Source: Desulfobulbaceae bacterium (GTDB taxonomy: Bacteria > Desulfobacterota > Desulfobulbia > Desulfobulbales > UBA5123). From it: a DNA stretch of 16,038 nucleotides. The translations under genes and the position numbers were made by a program. Shown here piece after piece: positions 1 through 6,559 of this stretch. The stretch's first letter is position 1. Every line of letters begins with the position of its first letter. The DNA lies in assembly GCA_029865195.1 (NCBI GenBank), contig JAOUHH010000025.1, positions 1 to 16,038 on the forward strand. The letters are read 5' to 3'. A model generated the notes under the pieces. It saw only the letters and a list, made by a program, of their open reading frames with translations. It was not told the origin of the DNA and did not search any database.

Positions 1-854
1 ACCGACAGGCAGTCGGCAACGGGGCAGGCGGCCACGCACTCCAGGCAGCCCACGCATTCCGGAACGTTGATGGATGTTTTTGAGGCCACCCGGATGGAGC
101 CGGGGCAGGCCTTTTCGCATTTGTGGCAATCGATGCAGCGCTCCTGGTCCCGTTGCACCCGCATCGGGCTTGCCAGGGCGAGAATCCCCAGCAGCGCGCC
201 GTAGGGGCAGAGATAGCGGCACCAGAAGTTGCGGCTGACAAAGGAGACGACGACCAAAAACCCCATCACCCAGAGGGTAAGGGGGCTTGGCTGCATGAAC
301 AGGAGCAGCATCTTGGCGTCCACCACCACGTTGTAGGGGGTGTGGTTGAAGGCTCTGATGGCCTCGAGATCCATTTGGACCAGAATCAAAAAGGCGAACA
401 ATCCCAGCAGCAGATACTTGAGCGAGAGGAGGGGGATGTCGAGCCAGGCTGGGGCCCGGCGCAGGATCTTCAGCTTGAGGCCAAGTTTTTCAGCCAGGTT
501 GGAGGTGAAGCCCACCGGGCAGATCCAGCCGCAGAATCCCTTGCGGAAGAGAAGGGAGGTGAGCAGGGCGGCGATGAAGATGGTGAGCCCGGCCGGATGG
601 ATGTCGTCGTAGACGCCGGAGAGCAGCAACTGCTTGAGGCCGACCAGGCCGCTGATGGGGAGGAAGGCCTCGATGGCCGGGGGGCGGGGCACAAAGAGTT
701 CCGATTTGCCGCTGGCCCACAGGTAGAACTGGTAGAAGCGGTAGCCGCAAAAGACGCAGAACAGGGTGAAGGCCGCCTGCACCGTCAGCCGGAACCGTTT
801 GAGATCGCGATCGTGCAGTCGCCCGGTCGGGGCATTGTCGGTTCGTGAGGTCAT
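1..854 (-). CDS. Membrane-bound polyferredoxin (NapH/RdxA-like 4Fe-4S protein), 3' end missing
   Basis: Reading leftward from an ATG at 854, 284 residues are visible before the window edge, with no stop. The protein has several hydrophobic segments (about residues 23-46, 90-104, 143-161, 190-208). Two membrane-flanking cysteine pairs follow the NapH/NosR/RdxA pattern: CGWICPVG (C108, C112) and CRYLCPYG (C212, C216). Two ferredoxin-type clusters come next, CxxCxxCxxxCP at C240-C250 and at C267-C277. Proteins of this family pass electrons between the quinone pool and periplasmic or cytoplasmic partners; the partner here is unknown. Its ATG overlaps the stop of the SulP gene as ATGA, so the two are probably translationally coupled, an unusual partnership. 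The fold call is firm, the specific role is not; NapH, CcoG/RdxA and the C-terminal part of NosR are all possible relatives. Confidence 0.9.
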   Translation of the reverse strand, partial: MTSRTDNAPTGRLHDRDLKRFRLTVQAAFTLFCVFCGYRFYQFYLWASGKSELFVPRPPAIEAFLPISGLVGLKQLLLSGVYDDIHPAGLTIFIAALLTSLLFRKGFCGWICPVGFTSNLAEKLGLKLKILRRAPAWLDIPLLSLKYLLLGLFAFLILVQMDLEAIRAFNHTPYNVVVDAKMLLLFMQPSPLTLWVMGFLVVVSFVSRNFWCRYLCPYGALLGILALASPMRVQRDQERCIDCHKCEKACPGSIRVASKTSINVPECVGCLECVAACPVADCLS

Positions 855-2617
855 CGTTTCTCCGTTTCTTCTTCGGTGATTGGTTTGCCGGGCCGCAGGC
901 GCAGCATCTTCTGCGCGGCGTGCTCGCAATCCGAGGCAAAACCCAGCAGGCCGGATTTTTCGCGGATGCCGGCCCGCAGCACCTTGCGCTGGATCTTGTC
1001 GTTCAGGCAGCAGAGGACCACTGCCACCCCGGCCTGGTTCAGTTTGTTGATTTGCGACTGCAGGGCGACGATGCCGGTGATGTCGATGGTCGGGACGTTG
1101 ATCATGTTGATGATGATTCCCTCCACGTCCGGCCGGTAGCGTTTGACCAGGCCCAGCGCCTTGCCGGCGGCCCCGAAGAAGAGGGGGCCCTTGATCTCAT
1201 AGGTGGTGATATGGGCGGGAAGCGGCTGGTGGCGTGGGTGGCTGCTGTCCAGTTCGATGGCGCCGCCAAGCTCGGTCATCCGGTGGATGAAGAGGAAGGA
1301 GGCGAGGACCACCCCGGCCGCCACCGCCAGCACCATGTCGAAGACCACGGTGAGTCCGAAGCAGACCAGCAGTACGGCGACGTCGTTGCGCGGGGCGGCG
1401 CGGAGGATGTGGATGAAATGCTTGGCCTCGCTCATGTTCCAGGCGACCACCATCAGCAGGGCGGCCAGGGCGGCCATGGGCATGTAGGAAAGATAGGGGG
1501 CGAGCAGGACCACCCCGGCCAGCACGGTCGCGGCGTGGACGATGGCGGCGATGGGGCTTTTGCCGTTGGCGCGGATGTTGGTGGCGGTGCGGGCAATGGC
1601 GGCGGTGGCGGTGATGCCGCCGAAGAAGGGGGTGACGATGTTGCCGATGCCCTGGCCGATCAGTTCGCCGTTGGGGTCGTGGTTGTCGCCGGTGAGGCCG
1701 TCGGCCACCACCGCGCAGAGCAGTGATTCGATGGCGCCGAGAATGGCGATGGTGGCGGCCGCCGGGAACAGTTCGCGAATCAGGTTGAAGCTGATGCCGA
1801 TGGGGTTGCCGGAGCCGTCGGGAAGGTTCCAGGGCATGGCGAACTGCGGCGGCAGGGAGGGAATGCCCATGCCGGTGACGCCGTTGATCGAGTAGCTGAA
1901 GCGGGAGCCGATGGTGGCGACGGTGAAGTTGTCCATGGTCTGCGCGCCGACGATTGCCACTACGGCGCCGAGGAACAAGGCGACGAGGTGGCCGGGGAAT
2001 TTCACCTTGAGCCGGGGCCAGAGAATCAGGCAAGCGAGGGTGACGCCGCCCACCAGCAGGTCGGGCCAGTGGGCTGAGGGCAGGGCGCGGGCGAGAACCA
2101 GGATCTTTTCCGGAAAATGGATGGGCAGCGGGCCCACCGGCAGGCCGAGGAAATCCTTGATCTGCAAGACCGCGATCACCACCGCGATGCCGCTGGTGAA
2201 GCCGGTGGTCACCGGGTAGGGGATGTACTGGATCAATTTGCCCATCCTGGCGATGCCCATGCCGACGAGGATGCAGCCGGCCATGACGGTGGCGATGAGC
2301 AGGCCGCCGATGCCGTGCATCTTGGTGATGGGCAGGAGGATGACGATGAAGGCGGCGGTGGGGCCGGAGATGTTCACCCGCGAGCCGCCGAAGATGGCGA
2401 TGAGCGCGCCGGCGATGATGGAGGTGTAGAGGCCGTGCTGGGGCGGCACGCCGCTGGCGATGGCCAGGGCCATGGCCAGCGGGATGGCGACGATGCCTAC
2501 GGTGATGCCGGCCAGGATGTCGTCGCGGAGGTCGCCGGTGCGGTACGGCTGGCGCAGAAGGGTGCGCATGGCGGGGGCGAAAAGGGGTTCGTGGGGGGCT
2601 GGTTGGGTGGTGTCCAT
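851..2617 (-). CDS. SulP-family anion permease with STAS domain
   Basis: 588 residues from the ATG at 2617. The N-terminal half is the SulP transporter core: a run of membrane helices starting at about residue 33 with the family-typical AGITVGIVAIPLAMALAIASG region, and later the GGITATAAIARTATNIRANGKSP stretch. A cytoplasmic STAS domain fills roughly the last 120 residues. Relatives move sulfate, bicarbonate or dicarboxylates; the substrate cannot be read from sequence. The frame stays open up to an ATG at 2779, but that codon lies inside the arm of a strong terminator hairpin and the added stretch does not look like the family, so 2617 is preferred despite only a weak GAG in front of it. 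The stop overlaps the start of the downstream polyferredoxin gene by 4 bases. In a sulfate reducer, sulfate uptake is a natural guess but only a guess. Confidence 0.92.
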   Translation of the reverse strand: MDTTQPAPHEPLFAPAMRTLLRQPYRTGDLRDDILAGITVGIVAIPLAMALAIASGVPPQHGLYTSIIAGALIAIFGGSRVNISGPTAAFIVILLPITKMHGIGGLLIATVMAGCILVGMGIARMGKLIQYIPYPVTTGFTSGIAVVIAVLQIKDFLGLPVGPLPIHFPEKILVLARALPSAHWPDLLVGGVTLACLILWPRLKVKFPGHLVALFLGAVVAIVGAQTMDNFTVATIGSRFSYSINGVTGMGIPSLPPQFAMPWNLPDGSGNPIGISFNLIRELFPAAATIAILGAIESLLCAVVADGLTGDNHDPNGELIGQGIGNIVTPFFGGITATAAIARTATNIRANGKSPIAAIVHAATVLAGVVLLAPYLSYMPMAALAALLMVVAWNMSEAKHFIHILRAAPRNDVAVLLVCFGLTVVFDMVLAVAAGVVLASFLFIHRMTELGGAIELDSSHPRHQPLPAHITTYEIKGPLFFGAAGKALGLVKRYRPDVEGIIINMINVPTIDITGIVALQSQINKLNQAGVAVVLCCLNDKIQRKVLRAGIREKSGLLGFASDCEHAAQKMLRLRPGKPITEEETEKR

Positions 2618-2730
2618 GGTAAATATTCTCGGCGGCGCCTTCGGTGGTGATTGATTGTCAGGTTCTGGTGGGGCTGGATCGCTTGCCCGGCAAGGAGAAT
2701 TAAGGCAAATATCTAAAAAAAGCAATATGA

Positions 2731-2776
2731 AAAAAAACCGGATACCGGCAAGGTTTTTCACCTTGCCGGTATCCGG
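2731..2776 (-). terminator. Rho-independent terminator after the cytochrome-like gene
   Basis: A perfect 16-base inverted repeat (2738-2753 with 2761-2776) has a 7-base loop. Read on the minus strand the stem is followed at once by a run of eight T. It lies 82 bases beyond the stop of the cytochrome-like gene and 114 bases before the SulP start, so it should separate the two transcripts. Confidence 0.93.
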
Positions 2777-2858
2777 CATGCGGCCATCTGTCGTTTATGT
2801 TAACCGGTGACGATGGTCAGTGACGTCTCGGCCCCAGCCTGGGGCGCGCTGGTCAATA

Positions 2859-3260
2859 TCAGGCGCTGTCGTGTGCGTCCTGGCTGTTGGCGGAGAATCG
2901 ATAGAGGTAGTCGTTCAAGGAAAGGAGCTGCTCCGGGGTAATGCTTTGCCATGATCCGTTTTTGGCGCACGCCGGGTATTTTTCAAAAAATACCCGGTTC
3001 CATGCCTTTGAGGTTTTTGATTCTTCCCAGAGAAACTTCGCCCCCGTATTGTTGTCGCGGGTATGACAACTCTTGCAGACCGTTTTGAAAAGTTGCCCGC
3101 CAATACCCCAGGGGCTGCTGTCCCACTCCGCTTGTCCTTTGCTGAAATCCCGGCAACTGTTGGTGGTCGCGTCAAAGCGGTGTGCGGGTCTGGCGTTTGC
3201 CAACTGAGCGGTGGCGGCAATGAGGCAGAAGGCGATCAGCATGGACCATGATTGAGTCAT
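2859..3260 (-). CDS. Exported monohaem cytochrome c-like protein
   Basis: 133 residues from the ATG at 3260, chosen because GGAGAG sits 5 bases upstream and because residues 1-23 then form a clear signal peptide (hydrophobic core, likely cut after ANA). The open frame extends to 3320 but the extra residues would bury the signal. One haem motif, CKSCH (C62, C65, H66), marks it as a periplasmic c-type cytochrome. No methionine follows the haem motif, so the second iron ligand must be something else (His27 or His130, for example) or be absent. Two further cysteines, C36 and C98, could form a disulfide. It stands alone, ended by its own terminator. The partner and pathway are unknown. Confidence 0.82.
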   Translation of the reverse strand: MTQSWSMLIAFCLIAATAQLANARPAHRFDATTNSCRDFSKGQAEWDSSPWGIGGQLFKTVCKSCHTRDNNTGAKFLWEESKTSKAWNRVFFEKYPACAKNGSWQSITPEQLLSLNDYLYRFSANSQDAHDSA

Positions 3261-3495
3261 CTGTACTCTCCGGTTGGTAAGTGTGATTTGACTTGCAGTG
3301 GTGTTGCGCGGGCCACTCAAAAAATACTTTCCAACTATTTCATTACACTCTTATGCTCTGCCTGACAACTTGTTTGTCTGTGCACGGATTCGACATTGCC
3401 GTCGGCTGCTGTGGTTTGCTCTGTTTGCGGGCGGCGGCGATCGGCTCCACCGGCCTCGGGATTCATCTCTGCCATGGTCTTGTCTACGCCAGGCA
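3261..3495. other. Spacer between HEPN-like gene and cytochrome gene
   Basis: This 235-base stretch should hold the cytochrome promoter on the minus strand. A TTGTCA (5 of 6 to the -35 consensus) is visible in reverse complement at about 3361-3366, but no convincing -10 follows at standard spacing. No terminator is seen for the HEPN-like gene. A 46-codon minus-strand frame (3475-3335) is open but lacks a ribosome site and a recognisable family. Confidence 0.5.
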
Positions 3496-3912
3496 CTAGG
3501 CCGCAGGGCGGCAGCGTTGCAAGGAGAGGTTGATAAAGGTTTGTAATTCCGAGCCGATGGCGAGGATGCGGCTGGTTTCCGCCGGGGTCGGCGGCCGGCG
3601 TTTGTAGGCGTTAAGGTCGCAGATCTCCTGAAAGGAGTCGAGGTAGAGGAGATCGCGGGCGAGGTCGGCCGGAACCTCGGCATGTTTGGCCAGGGCGCGG
3701 AGGAGGTCGGTCATGGTGTGGTTTTCGGCCAGATCGCCCCGGGACATGATAAAGCCCATGATCTGCTTTTCGATGGCCATGGCCACCAGATTGTAGAGGA
3801 TTTCCGGGGTGAAGATAGCAGCCCGCCGCTTTGCGCCGGCGAGCGCTGTCTGTAAAAAGTTGTCGCCATCCTGCAGGTATTTGTGCCAGTCGGTGATTGC
3901 CACGGGATTCAT
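3496..3912 (-). CDS. Small HEPN-like protein at the end of the nif operon
   Basis: 138 residues, with a strong GGAGG 5 bases before the ATG. I do not know a named gene for it. Residues about 36-75 have the look of a HEPN domain: an amphipathic helix with an AIEKQIMGF segment (compare the AxEKxLKALL helix of HEPN proteins), then R58-x6-H65, which fits the Rx4-6H motif of HEPN ribonucleases, then a DLLRAL helix. No nucleotidyltransferase (MNT) partner is beside it, so an ordinary toxin-antitoxin pair is not supported. It follows the GNAT gene by 22 bases on the same strand and is probably the last gene of the nif transcript. Predicted cytoplasmic and mostly helical. It could equally be a non-catalytic protein-binding helical bundle. 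Confidence 0.75.
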   Translation of the reverse strand: MNPVAITDWHKYLQDGDNFLQTALAGAKRRAAIFTPEILYNLVAMAIEKQIMGFIMSRGDLAENHTMTDLLRALAKHAEVPADLARDLLYLDSFQEICDLNAYKRRPPTPAETSRILAIGSELQTFINLSLQRCRPAA

Positions 3913-3934
3913 AGGGGCCTCCGTTGGGATGGGT

Positions 3935-4384
3935 TCAGGTTGTGACGCGTTTGCGCAGGCAGATCATCGCCGTGCGTTGCCAACCGCGTTTTTGATAAAA
4001 GTGCAGGCCCGCATCGTTGTCGCGGTCGGCCAGCAGTTGCAGACGTTCTGCCCCGTGCTCCGTAGCCCATGCCGCCACGGCGTTAAGCAGGCTGGTGCCG
4101 AGGCCGGTGCCCCGGTGCGCAGGTTCGACGACTACGTCTTCGATGAGGAGCGACGGCCCGCCTTCGGCGGTGGAGATGGTGAGCTGGCCGGTGCACATGC
4201 CGACCACCCGCCCGGCCGCCACGCCGACCAGCACCGTCGCCCATTCGTTGGCGATGAGCATGGCGAGACCGCGTCGCTGGCGGACGGGATCGAAAACAAA
4301 ATCCTTCTCGATGGCGAAGAGCAGCTCAAGCAGCGCGGTCAGGCGGTCGAGGTCGGCCAGGGTGGCGGGGCGGATGGTGGGCAT
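3935..4384 (-). CDS. GNAT-family N-acetyltransferase in the nif operon
   Basis: 149 residues from the ATG at 4384. It shows the GNAT fold in order: an N-terminal IRPAT start, a beta strand LLIEDVVVEP (79-88), the acetyl-CoA pyrophosphate loop R91-G-T-G94-L-G96, and the C-terminal DAGLHFYQKRGW (124-135). It should move an acetyl group from acetyl-CoA to an amine; the substrate is unknown. The frame is open upstream to 4531, but that would overlap the ferredoxin gene and the added residues are an arginine-rich shadow, so 4384 is the start. It begins 11 bases after the ferredoxin stop. Its position suggests a nitrogenase-linked target, perhaps protein acetylation, but that is inference. Confidence 0.88.
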   Translation of the reverse strand: MPTIRPATLADLDRLTALLELLFAIEKDFVFDPVRQRRGLAMLIANEWATVLVGVAAGRVVGMCTGQLTISTAEGGPSLLIEDVVVEPAHRGTGLGTSLLNAVAAWATEHGAERLQLLADRDNDAGLHFYQKRGWQRTAMICLRKRVTT

Positions 4385-4395
4385 GGCCTTGCGCC

Positions 4396-4698
4396 TCAGG
4401 CGATCAGGTAGTCGGCGGCCGGTTCGCCGTCTTCCAGGCCGTCGAGGATGGTGTCGATGGCCGTTTCGCTGTTCACCTCCTTGAACCACCAGTTCTCGGG
4501 CTGGACCACCATGATCGGCCCGGTCTCGCATTGCTTGAGACAGGTGGTGGCGGTGACCAGGCAGTCGAGGCCGCGGTCGAGGATCTCTTCCTCCAGGTAT
4601 TGCAGGAAGCCGTCGGTCTGTTTGTGGCAGATGCCCTTCTTGTCGCCGGCGGCGCGAAAGCTCTGGCAGACAAGGATTTGTCGTTGTGGTGTGGCCAT
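4396..4698 (-). CDS. Thioredoxin-like [2Fe-2S] ferredoxin of nitrogenase operon
   Basis: 100 residues. The start at 4698 has AGGAGA 7 bases upstream; a longer frame to 4761 would run into the nifK stop. Cysteines C11, C24, C53 and C57 give the C-x12-C ... C-x3-C pattern of the Clostridium pasteurianum [2Fe-2S] ferredoxin (C11, C24, C56, C60), and the GPIMVVQPENWWF segment corresponds to that protein's GPIVVVYPEGVWY. C46 is additional. The clostridial homologue is reported to interact with the MoFe protein, so this small cytoplasmic electron carrier probably serves nitrogenase, whether as donor, accessory or redox sensor. It lies 63 bases after nifK. Confidence 0.9.
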   Translation of the reverse strand: MATPQRQILVCQSFRAAGDKKGICHKQTDGFLQYLEEEILDRGLDCLVTATTCLKQCETGPIMVVQPENWWFKEVNSETAIDTILDGLEDGEPAADYLIA

Positions 4699-4761
4699 GG
4701 TCAAATCTCCTTTGAACCGGTGCGGCGACAGGTCCATTCCCGCCGTCGCACCGGGTTGCAT

Positions 4762-6135
4762 TTACAGCACAAGCTCGAAGCTCTGTTCCGGGGAATCGCG
4801 GTCCTTGCGGTCCAGCAGCACGCCGAGGATCTTTTCCAGCAACCGTAAGCCGCCCTTGTAACCGACGGTGGGGAAATACTGGTGCCCCTGCCGGTCGAGG
4901 ATCGGGAAGCCCCAGCGGACAAAGGGGATGTCCTCGTCACGGGCGATGTACTTGCAGTAAGTGTTGCCGATCAGCAGGTCCACCGGTTCGTTCTTGATCC
5001 ACTGGTGGAGCAGGAACATATCGCCCTTGGCCTTGACGTTGACCTCGTATGGCATGTCCTTGGTGATCTCCTTGATCCGGCGCTCGAACTTCTTGCCCGG
5101 GGTGCCGGTGACCACGTGCACCGGGCACATGTCGATGGAGACCAGAAACTCGGTCATGGCGATGAGCTGATCCGGGTCGCCCACCAGGGCCACCTTCTTC
5201 TGGTAGAAGTACTGGTGCATGTCGGAGATCAGGTCCACCAACTGGCCGCGTTCAAGGGCGATCTCGTCCGGGACGGTGACCCCGGCCACGGTGCGCAGGG
5301 CGTCGATGAAGCGGTCGGTGGCCTTGAGTCCGAAGGGCATGTCCAGCACCTTGCAGGGCACCTTGTGCAGCTTGTCGAGTTCGCGGGCCGCCTCCGCCGA
5401 ACACCATTCGCCCAGGGCGATGGTACCGATGGAGTCGCCGGTGGATTTGAGCTCGGCAATGGTGGTGCCGCCGTCCGGAAACATCTTGTATTCACCGGAG
5501 AGCGGGCCGTTCAAGACCCCGGAGGTGTCCGGAAAAAGGATCGACTTCACCCCCACCAGGGTGGTGAGGCGCTTGATCTCCTCCATGTCGGCGGGTTCGA
5601 CCCAGCCGGGGATGATGTTGATCTTGCCGTTTTTCTTGCCGGTGTTTTCGGCCAGGTCGGTCATCGCCTTGACCATGGAGGAAAAGCCGGTTACGTGCGA
5701 GCCCACGTAACTCGGGGTTGCGGCCGAGATCATGTACTTGCCCTTGGGCAGCTTGCCTTCCTCGATGGCTTTCTTGCGCACCTGTTTCAGGTCGTCGCCG
5801 ATGGTTTCGGAGAGACAGGTGGTGTGGGCGGCGATGATCTCGGGATCGTAGACGGTGAAGATGTTGTTGATCGCCTGCATCATGTTGGCCTGGCCACCGA
5901 AGACCGAGGCGCCCTCGGTGAAGGAGCTGGTGCCGGCGGAAACCGGCTCTTTGTAGTGCCGGGTCAAGGTTGAGCGGTGGTAAGCGCAGCAGCCTTGGGA
6001 GCCGTGGCTGTGCGGCAGACAGCCGTGGATGCCCAGGGCTGCGTACATGGCGCCGATGGGCTGGCAGGTTTTGGCCGGATTGATGGTCAAAGCGCTGCGC
6101 TCGCTTATTTCCTTTGGTGTGTGTCGTAGTAGCAT
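4762..6135 (-). CDS. nifK: Nitrogenase MoFe protein beta chain
   Basis: 457 residues. The ATG at 6135 has GAGGT 7 bases upstream and is preferred to an in-frame TTG at 6150. NifK pairs with NifD in an alpha2beta2 enzyme and supplies half the P-cluster ligands: C24 (TCQPIGA), C49 (SQGCCAY) and C107 (TTCLSE), matching C70, C95 and C153 of Azotobacter. The TPSYVGSHVTG stretch that carries the P-cluster serine is present. The N-terminal extension of Azotobacter NifK (523 residues) is missing, as in the Clostridium pasteurianum protein (about 458). Unusually, 424 bases of repeat-like DNA separate it from nifD, although the two products are needed in equal amounts. Confidence 0.97.
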   Translation of the reverse strand: MLLRHTPKEISERSALTINPAKTCQPIGAMYAALGIHGCLPHSHGSQGCCAYHRSTLTRHYKEPVSAGTSSFTEGASVFGGQANMMQAINNIFTVYDPEIIAAHTTCLSETIGDDLKQVRKKAIEEGKLPKGKYMISAATPSYVGSHVTGFSSMVKAMTDLAENTGKKNGKINIIPGWVEPADMEEIKRLTTLVGVKSILFPDTSGVLNGPLSGEYKMFPDGGTTIAELKSTGDSIGTIALGEWCSAEAARELDKLHKVPCKVLDMPFGLKATDRFIDALRTVAGVTVPDEIALERGQLVDLISDMHQYFYQKKVALVGDPDQLIAMTEFLVSIDMCPVHVVTGTPGKKFERRIKEITKDMPYEVNVKAKGDMFLLHQWIKNEPVDLLIGNTYCKYIARDEDIPFVRWGFPILDRQGHQYFPTVGYKGGLRLLEKILGVLLDRKDRDSPEQSFELVL

Positions 6136-6148
6136 TTTGTTACCTCGC

Positions 6149-6165
6149 AACCTAATTGTTAGGTT
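6149..6165. repeat. 17-base palindrome in the nifK leader
   Basis: AACCTAA-TTG-TTAGGTT, with perfect 7-base arms. In the transcript it would form a small hairpin ending 6 bases before the GAGGT nifK ribosome site... its edge is at 6149 and the start codon at 6135. It may influence nifK translation or mark the end of the inserted repeat block. Confidence 0.55.
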
Positions 6166-6197
6166 TGTCGTGTTGATGATTGTTGAATCAGTTTTCT

Positions 6198-6400
6198 TGT
6201 TCTTTTCTTTGCTTGCCCAAAGTAAAGAACCAAAAGAAAGGGCACCCCTGTGTCTCTTGTCCGCCTGGCGGCGGATCCCCTGTGCTCCTCGTAGCTGCCG
6301 GGATCAAAAGAACTCGCCCACCTGCGGTGGCCTCAGACAGCTTTTGCTCCTTTTCGGCAGCTTCTCCGGTGCTCGGCGGCGAGCCAATGGGGGAAGAGCT
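6198..6400. repeat. Dispersed repeat-like block in nifD-nifK spacer
   Basis: It opens with a hairpin of 13-base arms (6199-6211 and 6218-6230, one mismatch, loop CTTGCC), followed by CCAAAAGAAAGGGCACCCC and a GC-rich body including an 'aactcgcccacctgcggtggcctcagac' like segment at about 6309-6336. From memory this signature (TTCTTTTCTTTG, GCCCAAAG, AGAACCAAAAGAAAGG) recurs in intergenic repeats of many proteobacterial genomes, where it is often mis-annotated as short hypothetical proteins. Family name and exact ends are not certain; no transposase is present. Confidence 0.6.
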
Positions 6401-6450
6401 TTTAACTGCAAAGACTGAAGGGGTTAGTCTTAATCAAAAACAACCTGCTG

Positions 6451-6555
6451 AAAACTTCGTGCAGTGCCGGAGATGCAAGGCAGAGGCTTGCTCGCTATAG
6501 CACCGCTATGCGAGCAGGCCGATAACGCCGTAGATTCGGTGCTGCGCGAAGTTTT
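6451..6555. repeat. 105-base imperfect palindrome (MITE-like) next to nifD stop
   Basis: The outer arms AAAACTTCGTGCAGTGCCG (from 6451) and the reverse complement AAAACTTCGCGCAGCACCG (from the right end) match at 16 of 19 positions. Pairing resumes at the centre: TGCTCGC (6489-6495) with GCGAGCA (6510-6516), enclosing ATAGC/GCTAT. The right end is 4 bases from the nifD stop codon. It carries no gene. On the nif transcript it would form a long hairpin directly after nifD, able to shield the upstream mRNA or reduce readthrough into nifK. Confidence 0.75.
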
Positions 6556-6559
6556 TCTC

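Larger units (their letters stand above)
6136..6559. other. Repeat-filled nifD-nifK spacer
   Basis: 424 bases with no credible gene. From the nifD side it holds a 105-base imperfect palindrome (6451-6555), then a block resembling a dispersed repeat (about 6198-6400), then a short palindrome at 6149-6165 just before the nifK ribosome site. No clear sigma-54 or sigma-70 promoter for nifK was found. The 106-codon plus-strand frame across the block is most likely a translation of the repeat. Confidence 0.8.

Noticed and set aside
123..848. Plus-strand open frame opposite the polyferredoxin gene
   Set aside because: The minus strand encodes four clear cysteine motifs over the same bases.
3335..3475. 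46-codon minus-strand frame after the HEPN-like gene
   Set aside because: No ribosome site, no family resemblance, and it overlaps the probable cytochrome promoter.
4882..5973. Plus-strand open frame of 363 codons opposite nifK
   Set aside because: Antisense shadow of nifK, rich in Gly, Asp, Val and His as expected from reversed GC-rich codons.
6180..6500. 106-codon plus-strand frame in the nifD-nifK spacer
   Set aside because: It begins in a hairpin and crosses two repeat elements; such frames are typical spurious translations of dispersed repeats.
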